From: an uncultured delta proteobacterium
Lineage (GTDB): Bacteria; Desulfobacterota; Desulfobulbia; Desulfobulbales; Desulfocapsaceae
Assembly: GCA_903901335.1 (NCBI GenBank)
Contig: CAIUQR010000083.1
Location: forward strand, 16,866 to 80,865
DNA length: 64,000 nucleotides
Reading direction: 5' to 3'
Shown here: piece by piece, positions 18,094 to 27,525 of the stretch
How the letters are laid out: each line of letters opens with the position of its first letter
Numbering within the stretch: position 1 is the first letter of the stretch
Translations under genes and position numbers: made by a program
The notes under the pieces: model-generated
Seen by the model: only the letters and a program-made list of their open reading frames with translations
What the model was told of the DNA's origin: nothing
Databases searched by the model: none

Positions 18094-20049
18094 TCAGATA
18101 AAAAGCAGCAGGACAATAATTGTCAGAACGATATAGCCTATATACAGCTGTATATTGCCGTGCTGAATCCAGCGCATCTTGCCAAGCACCGTCAGAAGCG
18201 GTCCGATTATAGCCTTGTTCAGCCCGATCTCAGCGACATCATCGACCCTGGATGCATAGGTCGTCTTTGTCGGGAAGATTTCGTTAATGCCGGAATAGGA
18301 CGTATTCACCTTCACAAAGGGCTTGAAAAATTCGACGATGCTCATTGCATACGACGTACCGGTGTACTGCATCCGGACCGTCGGCAGGGTAAAACCGCAG
18401 CCCCAGGTGGGCCCGCGACTCACCTCCTTTTTCATATAAAAGATCCGGCGCAGGACCGTGCTGAGCACCAGAATTCCCAGGAACAGGCGAGCGGCAAAGG
18501 CCAGATTCCGGGCTATACCGGCGATAATATCGGGACCCACGGCTCCAACCCCCTGCATATCACGCAGGCCCAGGAAGACAAGATTGATAAACGGCTCGGG
18601 AAGAACGCCAATGACAAGACAGGATAAGGCCAGGATCACCATCGGTGCGGTCATCGTCAAACCGCATTCAACGGCACCGGCAACATTTGCCGATCGCGGC
18701 TCGCCCAGGAAAACGATCCCGATCACCTTGGTGAAACAGGCCGCCGCCAGACCACCGATCAGGGCCAGGGAGATAATCGAGAGCATCATCAGTATGAAGG
18801 TCGAACCATTCTGATTAAGCCCCTGAAAGGCGGCGTAATAGATCAAAAATTCACTGATGAAACCATTGAACGGCGGCAGTCCGGAAATCGAGATCGAACC
18901 AACCAGAAAGGTCCTGCCGGTGATCGGCATATTCTTGATCAGGCCACCCATCTGATCGATATGACGGGATTTCGACTTCTGCAGGACCGCACCGGCGCCC
19001 AGGAACAGCAGGGATTTGAAGATCGAGTGGTTCAGGACATGGAGGAGGCAGCCTGCAAAGCCAAAACCAGCCATGGCCCGGTTCCCTGAAGAGACCCCGA
19101 GCATACCGATCCCCGCTCCGATCAGGATGATGCCGATATTCTCGACGCTGTGATAGGCCAGCAGTTTTTTGATATCATGTTTGCCGAGTGCATAGACGAC
19201 GCCCAGCACCCCGGAGATCATGCCGAAGACGAGGACGGTCTGACCGAAAATCGGATCGGTGACCGCTAGCAGGCCATAGAGGCGGATGATCCCGTAAATC
19301 CCCATCTTGATCATGACCCCGGACATCACCGCCGAGATATGTGAGGGAGCGGCCGGGTGGGCATGGGGAAGCCAGATATGAAACGGAAAAACGCCGGCCT
19401 TGGAACCGAAACCGACCAGGGCCAGAAAAAACACGATCAGCTTTGCTGCTGACGGTATGCGGGCGAACTGATCGAAGGCAAAGCTGCCGGTATGGCTGTA
19501 GGCGACCGCAAAGGCGGCGAAGATGAACATCGCCCCGGCCTGCGCGAAGATGAAGTAGAGATAGCCCGCCTTTCTCGTGGTATCCCGCTGATATTCATAC
19601 ATGACCAGGAAGAACGAGGAGAGTGACATCAGCTCCCAGACCAGCGCAAAGGTGATGATATTCTTCGCAGTTACGACTAAGGCCATCGAGATGATCAGCA
19701 AGGTGAAGAAAAAAAAGTTCACGGCCGTCCGTCCCGACTGTTGCTCTTTATTCATATAGTGAAAGCTGTAGAGCGCCGTCAACGGACAGATAAAAAATAT
19801 CGGTATCAGAAAAAAGGCGGAGAGGGAATCAATAGAGAAGGACAGGGTGAAAAGATGCAGCCAGGACCAGGAGACGGTCATTATCTCCGGATTCCGGAGC
19901 GGAAGGACAACCGCATACAACCCGATTAAGCAGCCGACAGCGGTGATAAAAATATATCCGGCTTTCATCGAATTGAACAACCGGTGAGTGAAAAGGGGGA
20001 AAGCCCCACCGGTCAACAAGAGCCCAAGTGCAACAAGAAAGGTCTCCAT
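18094..20049 (-). CDS. Ehr complex large antiporter-like subunit (HyfB/NuoL-like)
   Basis: A 651-residue antiporter-type subunit, first gene of the operon. About 14 core helices contain the membrane Glu of FALVWELMSLSSFF and the Lys of GFGSKAGVFPFHIWLPHAHPA. A long C-terminal extension (after about residue 520) includes a cytosolic loop with SRGPTWGCGFTLPTVRMQYT and a final helix, as in HyfB/HycC. It is one of two pumping subunits, with the HyfF-like gene. No hydrogenase maturation genes are near, in keeping with loss of the NiFe site. Confidence 0.92.
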   Translation of the reverse strand: METFLVALGLLLTGGAFPLFTHRLFNSMKAGYIFITAVGCLIGLYAVVLPLRNPEIMTVSWSWLHLFTLSFSIDSLSAFFLIPIFFICPLTALYSFHYMNKEQQSGRTAVNFFFFTLLIISMALVVTAKNIITFALVWELMSLSSFFLVMYEYQRDTTRKAGYLYFIFAQAGAMFIFAAFAVAYSHTGSFAFDQFARIPSAAKLIVFFLALVGFGSKAGVFPFHIWLPHAHPAAPSHISAVMSGVMIKMGIYGIIRLYGLLAVTDPIFGQTVLVFGMISGVLGVVYALGKHDIKKLLAYHSVENIGIILIGAGIGMLGVSSGNRAMAGFGFAGCLLHVLNHSIFKSLLFLGAGAVLQKSKSRHIDQMGGLIKNMPITGRTFLVGSISISGLPPFNGFISEFLIYYAAFQGLNQNGSTFILMMLSIISLALIGGLAAACFTKVIGIVFLGEPRSANVAGAVECGLTMTAPMVILALSCLVIGVLPEPFINLVFLGLRDMQGVGAVGPDIIAGIARNLAFAARLFLGILVLSTVLRRIFYMKKEVSRGPTWGCGFTLPTVRMQYTGTSYAMSIVEFFKPFVKVNTSYSGINEIFPTKTTYASRVDDVAEIGLNKAIIGPLLTVLGKMRWIQHGNIQLYIGYIVLTIIVLLLFI

Positions 20050-20239
20050 TGGTCACCATTGACAGAATATTGCGCGTGCAAGCAATGTGTAGGCCATTAC
20101 AAGCACTGACGTTCCGACACGATTCCGCACCTGATGAACCGTGCCTCTACCATCAAGGGCCCGTTACCTGCCACACCCATACGCCGCATATCTGTATGCT
20201 GTAACCAATATTCAGGACGGGCCCGTTTTTAAACTGCAC

Positions 20240-22402
20240 TCACTTATCAGACGGTAGATATTTTGTCAACGGGCAATTATCACAACCGGCCCGGGGAAGA
20301 TCGGTCCCCTCATGAACTTTTTTGGTCAGGGCTGCAACAGCTGCCTTGCTGTCGGCATAAATGTTTTCCTTGCCTATTTTATGAATAAGCCCCGTGCGGT
20401 TCATAACCTTGGCGACCTGTCCTTTAATACCGCACATTGCAAAACCAAGGCCTGCGCTCTCCATCCGTTTGCGGAGCATCTCCAGGGCCTCTTCACCGGA
20501 GGCATCCATGTCGTTGATGCCCCGAGCATCGAGCAGGATGTACCGAAGGTCGGGCTGTTCATTTCTGAACTTGAGGACCTGCTCATCCAGATAACTGGCG
20601 TTGGCAAAAAAGAGCGCACCGTCAAATCGCACGACGGAGATATGGCGACACCCCTTCAGGCGATAATCTTCAGCACAGCTCAGCACGTTCTCCTCATTCA
20701 AAGAGAGGCTGGCCACCACCGGGCGCATGGATTTATAGAGAAAGACCGTCATCGACAGCACAACGCCGACCATGATACCCTTGTCAAGGTGGGGGGCAAA
20801 GTAGAGGGTGATCACAAAGCTCAAAATAGAGATAGCCCCGTCATACCACTGGGCCTTCCAGGCATGCAGAAAGCCTTTAACATTGATCAGTCCGATGACC
20901 GCCATCATGATAATTGCCGCCAGCACCGCCTGGGGAAGATGATAGAGTAAGGGGGTGAAAAAAAGCAGGGTGATGACCACCACGATGGAGGTAACCACTG
21001 CGGAAATCCCTGAAACGGCACCGGCCTGGAGATTGACGGCTGAACGGGAAAAGGAGCCGGAAACGGAATAGCTTGAGCTGACCGAACCCAGCATGTTGGC
21101 AAGCCCCTGACCTATCAGTTCCTGGTTCGGATCGATTTTCTGCCCGGTTTGAGCGGCCATGGCCTTGGCAATGGCAATGGCCTCCATGAAGCCAAGTAAC
21201 GAGATAATGACCGCCGTCGGCAACAGTTTTAAGAAGCTGTTGACGGAGAGGGCCGGAACGGTAAATTTCGGCAGGCCTTCAGGAATCTGACCAACCACGG
21301 CGCCGCCGCCGACAACCTTCATTTTGGTCAGGTTCAGTGGAGAATTACCGACCTTCAGTCGCCAGATGGTGCCGTCGGTGACGCTGCCGGCAGGAACAGC
21401 ACCCTTTACGAAGAAGGAATATTTCTTCTCCTTTTCAACAGCCTCGAACTTCATCTGCCTGAGGTCGGCGCGAATCTGCCCGAGATGTGCTTTGAGGGCA
21501 TCCATCCTGGCTGTTAAAATTGCGGCCTGACTTTCGAGATTGATGAGTTCAATGGATTTCCCGCCATGTCCATGGCCCTCCTGGGCCTTGATCTCGGCAT
21601 CGATTTTGAGGTTTATTTCCTTCCTCTCCTTGGCCAGGGATGAATTCTCCTCAATAATCTTATTAAATTCGATTACCTGCTCCTTAAGACCGGGGGCTTG
21701 CAGAGCAGAAATTTCTACCTGAACATCCTTGTTGAAGCCGGTAAAATAGGAGATACAGGTCGTGATGACAACGGCTACCAGAACATTTGGTATCCGCCGG
21801 TCGATTTTTCGTAAACCGACCATAATGATCACGGCACCGACCCCATAGATCAGTGTGGGGAAATGGGTATAGTCGAATGCGGCCTTACAGACCCGGATCA
21901 TAGTCTCATAATGGTGCGTGGCCTCGTTGACATCGACCCCGAAAAATTTTGAGAACTGAGAGGTGGCGATAATGATCGCCGCGGCATTGGTAAAGCCGTT
22001 CACAACCGGATGGGAAAGAAAGTTTACGACCAGGCCAAGGCGCAATACACCGAGGGAAAACTGGAAGACCCCGACGGTAAAGGCAAGGACGATGGAATAG
22101 GCGATGAATTCGGCAGAACCGGCAGTGGCCAGCGGCTCCAGAGAGGCAGCCGACATCAGAGAAACAACCGCGACGGGTCCGGTTGCCAGTTGCCGACTGG
22201 AACCGAACAGGGCAGCCACCATAGGGGGCAGAAAAGCAGCATACAACCCGTAATAGGCCGGAAGACCGGCCAGCTGGGCATAGGCCATCGACTGCGGGAT
22301 CAAAACAAGGGCAACGGTAATACCGGCCAAAAGATCAATCCTGAATTTGCCGGCATTGTACCCTTCGAACCAGGAAAGAAAGGGGAACACGTAATAAAGC
22401 AT
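20240..22402 (-). CDS. SulP (SLC26) anion permease with STAS domain and a large insertion
   Basis: A 720-residue transporter for an anion such as sulfate or bicarbonate. The N-terminus has the SulP signature (DLLAGITVALVLIPQSMAYAQL), and the C-terminus (about 580-690) is a STAS domain with RYILLDARGINDMDASGEE. Residues about 225-345 are an insertion not usual in the family: a charged coiled-coil stretch (EFNKIIEENSSLAKERKEIN and onward) followed by a beta-like segment between two membrane helices. It would project outside the membrane. RBS GAGGTG precedes the start. No sulfate-activation genes are adjacent. Confidence 0.9.
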   Translation of the reverse strand: MLYYVFPFLSWFEGYNAGKFRIDLLAGITVALVLIPQSMAYAQLAGLPAYYGLYAAFLPPMVAALFGSSRQLATGPVAVVSLMSAASLEPLATAGSAEFIAYSIVLAFTVGVFQFSLGVLRLGLVVNFLSHPVVNGFTNAAAIIIATSQFSKFFGVDVNEATHHYETMIRVCKAAFDYTHFPTLIYGVGAVIIMVGLRKIDRRIPNVLVAVVITTCISYFTGFNKDVQVEISALQAPGLKEQVIEFNKIIEENSSLAKERKEINLKIDAEIKAQEGHGHGGKSIELINLESQAAILTARMDALKAHLGQIRADLRQMKFEAVEKEKKYSFFVKGAVPAGSVTDGTIWRLKVGNSPLNLTKMKVVGGGAVVGQIPEGLPKFTVPALSVNSFLKLLPTAVIISLLGFMEAIAIAKAMAAQTGQKIDPNQELIGQGLANMLGSVSSSYSVSGSFSRSAVNLQAGAVSGISAVVTSIVVVITLLFFTPLLYHLPQAVLAAIIMMAVIGLINVKGFLHAWKAQWYDGAISILSFVITLYFAPHLDKGIMVGVVLSMTVFLYKSMRPVVASLSLNEENVLSCAEDYRLKGCRHISVVRFDGALFFANASYLDEQVLKFRNEQPDLRYILLDARGINDMDASGEEALEMLRKRMESAGLGFAMCGIKGQVAKVMNRTGLIHKIGKENIYADSKAAVAALTKKVHEGTDLPRAGCDNCPLTKYLPSDK

Positions 22403-23280
22403 AAGGACACCTCGGATGTTCTATGTTTTAAATATGTTAGTACCCTTGCTCAAGAGCAGGAATGGCTGACACCGTGCTTCAATGCCTCCATTTTTATCTG
22501 TTCCCTCAAGAAAAGGCATATAAATTTCAGGATTGGATGTAAAAAATGCCTCGGACGTCAAGACTGTGTCCGGCCTATGGTTTTTTGTTTGAGCAGACCA
22601 TTCAACTGCATGGGCAGGAGGAACAAGAGCATTGAAGCGAGCAGGGGGACGGATCAGCAAACCCGAAGAATAAGAGGCCGATGCGAAAAAAAGCAGGTCT
22701 CCGGAAGTACTGCACAGGTTATCGTTTGAAAGGGGAAAAAACACAACTGCCGACCGTTCATTACCATCAGAGGTTCCGTCAGAATACCCGGTCGACAACC
22801 AGGAATCTTACCAACTTCCCCTAAACAAATGGTTAATTTTAATAGTTAACATCATGCTCGAAATGATTTATAGCAATATCAGGCCGTTAACCATATCAAG
22901 CAAAAAATTTTAAACCCGCTGCTGACAGGTATCAACGCGGTAGGATTTCACATTTTTTTCTAAAAATGTCAAGAGAAAACAATCCAAAAGGAAACCACCT
23001 GGCATCCGGACACCAGCATAGAAACTGATAGGTTTGTTGAATTAGAATTGAGAAAACAATCTGTTCGGTGCACAGGTAATGGCTGCGGCCACCCTCACTT
23101 TCCTCTCAAAACAGGTTTCCAGGCCTCTAGCCTGGGCTGAAGGTTTTGGGGGAGGGACGTTGAACAAGGTATCAATTTACTTTCCACCGGATTTTTAGTA
23201 GATGTATTACTTCCTTGACAAGCAGAGTTCCTCTTAACAAAACCTTCTGATTTCTTTTTGGAAAAATCGGAGACAATGCA
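22403..23280. other. Long intergenic region between SulP and sensor kinase genes
   Basis: This region of almost 880 bases lies between divergent genes. Frames within it lack a ribosome site and have atypical composition. The part around 22800-23000 is clearly AT-rich, with ATGGTTAA at 22829 and its inverse TTAACCAT at 22887, about 50 bases apart. It should contain the promoters for SulP (minus) and the kinase operon (plus). A TTGACA-like box near 23216 is the only hint, and it lacks a good -10. Confidence 0.5.
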
Positions 23281-24699
23281 ATGATCAACGCGTTTCAACT
23301 GAACCTCAGAGTCAAAATCATGTTTATCCTCGGATGTTATATCCTGGGGATCATGAGCATGGACTTCGTTTCCTATGACGATTTTAATACGACAGAGGAG
23401 AAAATCGAAATACTGGAGCTGGCCTACAGTCTGAACAATATCATTCTTGAAGCACGGCGGTATGAGAAAAATTTCCTTCTGTATAATGAGAAGGAGGCAT
23501 TCCAGGAAAACAAAAGGTATCTAGCCCAGGCCATTACGACCGAAAAGGAGATTCTTGACAAGGGAGGGAAATTAAAAGTGACCCCTCTTCTGAAAGAGCT
23601 CGATGAGCAGATCGTTGCCTACGGAAAGAATATGGAGCAGCTTTCGCTGCAAATGCCCCATGATAACGGCGAACACTCCTCTGTTGTCGACCGACTCCGC
23701 GACAAGGGCAAGCAGATGACGGAGCTCACTGAAAAGATAGTTGATTTTGAGCGCAACCAGATTCATGTAAGTCTTCTCGTTCTGAAAAAACAGCTGGTGG
23801 CGTGGTCGGCCTTTGCGTTGATGCTGGGTATTCTCCTGCCCTTCCTGATGATCCTGAAGATCTTCGAACCATTGTCTATCATCAAGAAAGCCACTGAAGA
23901 TATTGCACTGGGCCGCTTCAACAGGATTGAGGTAATCGATACCAAGGATGAGATGCAACAGGTCATAGAGGCCTTCAATATCATGGTCCGCGAGCTTGAA
24001 CGCAGACAGGACCAACTGGTTCAATCGAAAAAGCTTTCGTCCATCGGCACACTCACTGCCGGTGTGGCGCACCAGCTCAACAATCCGCTCAATAATATTT
24101 CAACCTCCTGCCAGATTGCCATCGATGAACTGGCCTCGGGAGATATCGAATTGCTCAGTCGCATGCTGAAGAACATCGATCAGGAAACACTGCGGGCCAG
24201 GGATGTCGTCAAAGGACTTCTCGAGTTCTCCAGAGTCCAGGAATTTTCCCTGAAACCCTCGCAGCTGTCGTATGTGGTCAGCCGGGCCTTGCGGCTTGCC
24301 CAGAGCCAGGTCCCCTCCGATATCGATATGGTTGTGGAGATTCCTGAGCATATTACGCTGCCGATGGACTCACAGCGCATGCAGGAAGTTTTTATTAATC
24401 TGATTATCAATGCAGCGCAATCCATTCAAGGCAAGGGCCAAATTATGATAACCGCTGCGAAGGATGAAAACGCTGATGAAATCGTCATCGAGGTCCGCGA
24501 TACAGGGCAAGGAATCCCGAAGGAGATTCAAGGACAGCTCTTCGATCCCTTCTATACGACCAAAGAAGAAGGCCAGGGTACCGGTCTCGGTCTCTCGGTT
24601 GTCTATGGTATTATTCAGAAACATCAAGGAAGCATTACTGTGCAGAGTGAAACCGGCCAGGGAGCATCGTTTTTTATCCGTCTCCCTTTAACAAGCTAA
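23281..24699 (+). CDS. Membrane sensor histidine kinase, system A
   Basis: A 472-residue kinase. Helices at about 12-32 and 172-193 bracket a periplasmic helical-bundle sensor carrying EARRYEKNFLLYN, a motif also seen in system B. HAMP is at 194-245, HisKA with phospho-acceptor H264 (GVAHQLNNPLNNI; Gln replaces the more common Glu after His), then HATPase with N box (LIINAAQSI), DTGQGI and GTGLGLSVVYG. GGAG sits 8 bases before ATG. The sigma-54 activator gene follows after 24 bases, so the two form one operon. The signal is unknown; the sensor resembles the four-helix bundles of chemoreceptors. Confidence 0.93.
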   Translation: MINAFQLNLRVKIMFILGCYILGIMSMDFVSYDDFNTTEEKIEILELAYSLNNIILEARRYEKNFLLYNEKEAFQENKRYLAQAITTEKEILDKGGKLKVTPLLKELDEQIVAYGKNMEQLSLQMPHDNGEHSSVVDRLRDKGKQMTELTEKIVDFERNQIHVSLLVLKKQLVAWSAFALMLGILLPFLMILKIFEPLSIIKKATEDIALGRFNRIEVIDTKDEMQQVIEAFNIMVRELERRQDQLVQSKKLSSIGTLTAGVAHQLNNPLNNISTSCQIAIDELASGDIELLSRMLKNIDQETLRARDVVKGLLEFSRVQEFSLKPSQLSYVVSRALRLAQSQVPSDIDMVVEIPEHITLPMDSQRMQEVFINLIINAAQSIQGKGQIMITAAKDENADEIVIEVRDTGQGIPKEIQGQLFDPFYTTKEEGQGTGLGLSVVYGIIQKHQGSITVQSETGQGASFFIRLPLTS

Positions 24700-24723
24700 A
24701 AATACACTTTATTTCGTGAGGGC

Positions 24724-26085
24724 ATGAAAACCCGGAAAATCCTCATTGTCGACGATGAACCTATCGCCCGTGACAATCTCGCTCATATCTTGAAAAAGGA
24801 TGGGTACGTACCGCTTCTTGCTGAAAATGGCGAGCAGGCGTTAGATATCCTCCGACAGGAGGAAGTCGATCTCGTTCTCACCGATTTACGGATGAAAGGG
24901 CTGGACGGCATGGCGGTTCTTTCTGAGGCCAAAAACCTGTGGCCATCAACCGAGGTTGTGGTCATTACCGGCTACGCCAGTGTTGATACGGCTGTTGCGG
25001 CCATGCGCCAGGGAGCTTATCACTATGTTTCCAAACCCTTCAAGATAGAGGAATTGCGCGCCATCGTTGAAAAGGCCCTGGAAAAGAACCTCTTGCGCAA
25101 AGAAATTCATGCCTTGAGGGAACGGGTGTATTCCCAGACCGGAACCTCACGGATTATCGGGCAGAGCCCGAAGATCCAGGCATTGCGCGAGACCATCAAT
25201 CAGGTCGCCCAACTCGACTGCAATGTGGTGATCCAGGGAGAAACCGGAACCGGCAAGGAGCTGGTGGCCAGAACCATCCATGACCTGAGCCCCCGATCGG
25301 AAAAACGGTTTGTGGCGTTCAACTGCGGCGCCTTTACCGAAGAGCTGATCACCAGCGAGCTCTTCGGCCACGAGCGCGGGGCCTTCACCGGGGCGAACAA
25401 GATCAAGAAAGGACTTCTGGAGATGGCTGAAAGAAGCACCGTTTTCTTTGATGAAATCGGAGAGCTCCCCCTTTCGATGCAGGTGAAGCTCCTGAGGGTG
25501 CTGCAGGAGCGGACCTTGCTGCGCGTCGGCGGAACAGAAGAAATTCCTATTGATATAAGGGTAGTGGCCGCAACCAACAAGGATCTGAGAAAAGAGGCTG
25601 AGGAGGGCGCCTTCAGAACCGATCTTTTCTATCGGCTGGATGTCCTGACCATTAACGTCCCTTCTCTTTCCGAACGCAGAGAGGACATCCCTCTTCTCGC
25701 CAACCATTTTCTCTCCAAACATTCCCGTCCGGAAAGGGTTGCCCCGAGGTTGTCCCTGGAGGCCGCCCAGCGGCTGATGTCCTACGAATATCCCGGCAAT
25801 ATCAGAGAGCTGGAGAATATCGTCCAGCGCATTTTAATCCATTGTGACGGAGAGGTGGTAGAGCCGCATCACCTTATGGACGATCTGCATACCAGTTCCG
25901 CCGTCGTCGTCCGCGACACCAGGCAGAACTGGCCGTCTTTGAATGAACATGAAAAGCGGTATATCCTGGAGGTCCTCGACGAGGTTGAGGGCAACAAATC
26001 GTCAGCTGCAAAAATTCTCGGCATCGATCGCGTTTCGCTGTGGCGCAAGATTAAACGCTATGGGCTGGAAGACCCTGACGCGTAG
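24724..26085 (+). CDS. NtrC-type sigma-54 response regulator, system A
   Basis: A 453-residue regulator. It has a receiver with D10/D11 and D54 (VLTDLRMKG) and an AAA+ domain with Walker A GETGTGKE, the sigma-54 contact loop ERGAFTGA and Walker B STVFFDEIGEL. The C-terminal Fis-type HTH is GNKSSAAKILGIDRVSLWRK. It is the partner of the upstream kinase. It should activate a -24/-12 promoter from distant sites. A candidate target is the promoter at 43257, because the other system sits next to its own promoter; this is inference. Confidence 0.95.
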   Translation: MKTRKILIVDDEPIARDNLAHILKKDGYVPLLAENGEQALDILRQEEVDLVLTDLRMKGLDGMAVLSEAKNLWPSTEVVVITGYASVDTAVAAMRQGAYHYVSKPFKIEELRAIVEKALEKNLLRKEIHALRERVYSQTGTSRIIGQSPKIQALRETINQVAQLDCNVVIQGETGTGKELVARTIHDLSPRSEKRFVAFNCGAFTEELITSELFGHERGAFTGANKIKKGLLEMAERSTVFFDEIGELPLSMQVKLLRVLQERTLLRVGGTEEIPIDIRVVAATNKDLRKEAEEGAFRTDLFYRLDVLTINVPSLSERREDIPLLANHFLSKHSRPERVAPRLSLEAAQRLMSYEYPGNIRELENIVQRILIHCDGEVVEPHHLMDDLHTSSAVVVRDTRQNWPSLNEHEKRYILEVLDEVEGNKSSAAKILGIDRVSLWRKIKRYGLEDPDA

Positions 26086-26181
26086 GGCCTGTCCGCACAT
26101 ACGCTTTTTCGAAATCGCATCCTGTAAACAGAGGTCTTCCTCTTCAGCATCACCCCTCTTCCAGGCCACGACCGGAATTGA

Positions 26182-27525
26182 CTAATCGAGACCGAACAGT
26201 TTCATCTTGCGCCAGAGCGTTGTTCGCGGAACGTCAAGAATCTTGGCTGCAAGCCCCTTGTTATAGCCGGTATTCTCAAGAACTTTTTCAATATATCTCC
26301 GCTCCATTTCTTCCAGGGAATGCAATCCGGCGCCTTCGAGCGTATCGAATTCAAGTTTCTGCAGGTCCTTCGGCAGATCGTGGGCTGTAATCTCTTCGCT
26401 CTCCGTCAGGGCAACAGCTCTCTCTACGATATTTTCCAGTTCCCGGACATTACCCGGATAACTGTAATTGACGAGAATCTGCAGAGCCTGCGGTTGCATT
26501 CCGGTAACCTGCTTGTGAAATGCCAGGCTGTACTTTTCGATAAAATGGCGAATGAGAAGGGGAATGTCCTCCCGCCGCTCCGATAATTGCGGCAGGGCAA
26601 TGGTTACCACATTGAGCCGGAAGTAGAGATCCTCACGGAAGGCGCCCTGTTCCACCTCATGTTTGAGATCTTTGTTGGTCGCTGCAATGATCCTGATATC
26701 CAGATCAATGGGTTTCGTGCCTCCTACGTGAAATATCTGCCTTTCCTGAATGACGTGCAGAAGCTTCACCTGCATATTCAATGGCATTTCACCAATTTCA
26801 TCGAGAAATACGGTGCCTCCGGCCGCCGATTCAAGCAGACCGACCTTGGTTGCCGTCGCTCCGGTAAAGGCGCCGCGTTCATACCCGAAGAGTTCACTGT
26901 TGATCAATTCATCGGCAAAGCTGCCGCAATTAAATGCGACGAAAGGACGATCCATTCTCGGGCTGAGCCGGTGGATGGCCCGGGCCACGAGGGCCTTTCC
27001 CGTACCGCTTGCGCCTTGCACGAGGACGTTGCAGTCCACGGGAGCAACCTTGCGGATCATCGCAAACAAGTCCTGGATAACGGAACTGTTGCCGATGATC
27101 GAGGTCAGTCCCGAATCACCTTTGAGCGCCTCTCGCAGCTGCAGGTTTTCAAGGCGCATGGAGATCTTGTCCTGGGCGCCTTTGGCCAGGAGGCGGATCT
27201 CGGCGAGATTGACCGGCTTGGCGATATAATGGTAGGCGCCCTTGCGGATGGCCTCTACGGCAGTTTCCACGCTCTTGTGCCCGGTGATAATGATCACCTC
27301 GGTTTCTGATCTGAGTGCCTTGATCCGCGACAATATGTCGAGGCCATCCAGATCGGGCAGACGCATATCCAAAAAGACGATATCAAACGGTTGCTGGACC
27401 ATTCGTTCCAAAAAGGAACGTCCCATGATAAAGGCCTCGACCTCAAAACCCTCGCGCAGTAGAGCCTGACTGAGCCTCCGGCAGACAATCTCCTCATCAT
27501 CCACAATAGCCAGTTTAAACGTCAT
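26182..27525 (-). CDS. NtrC-type sigma-54 response regulator, system B
   Basis: A 447-residue regulator with receiver (D9/D10, D53 in VFLDMRLPD), AAA+ domain (Walker A GASGTGKA, sigma-54 loop ERGAFTGA, Walker B GTVFLDEIGEM) and Fis-type HTH (YNKGLAAKILDVPRTTLWRK). The start [11 protein letters not shown] forms an ATGA overlap with the stop of its kinase gene, showing translational coupling. A longer frame four codons upstream lacks this support. It converges with the system A regulator with under 100 bases between the two stops, and the proteins are paralogs. Confidence 0.95.
   Translation of the reverse strand: MTFKLAIVDDEEIVCRRLSQALLREGFEVEAFIMGRSFLERMVQQPFDIVFLDMRLPDLDGLDILSRIKALRSETEVIIITGHKSVETAVEAIRKGAYHYIAKPVNLAEIRLLAKGAQDKISMRLENLQLREALKGDSGLTSIIGNSSVIQDLFAMIRKVAPVDCNVLVQGASGTGKALVARAIHRLSPRMDRPFVAFNCGSFADELINSELFGYERGAFTGATATKVGLLESAAGGTVFLDEIGEMPLNMQVKLLHVIQERQIFHVGGTKPIDLDIRIIAATNKDLKHEVEQGAFREDLYFRLNVVTIALPQLSERREDIPLLIRHFIEKYSLAFHKQVTGMQPQALQILVNYSYPGNVRELENIVERAVALTESEEITAHDLPKDLQKLEFDTLEGAGLHSLEEMERRYIEKVLENTGYNKGLAAKILDVPRTTLWRKMKLFGLD

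Noticed and set aside
20050-20239. GC-rich ACGGGCCCGT palindrome after SulP as a terminator
   Set aside because: The palindrome has no loop, and the T-run is on the wrong side for the minus-strand SulP transcript.
22421-22798. A 125-residue minus-strand frame between SulP and the kinase gene
   Set aside because: No ribosome site, no recognisable motif, composition unlike the neighbouring genes; treated as non-coding.
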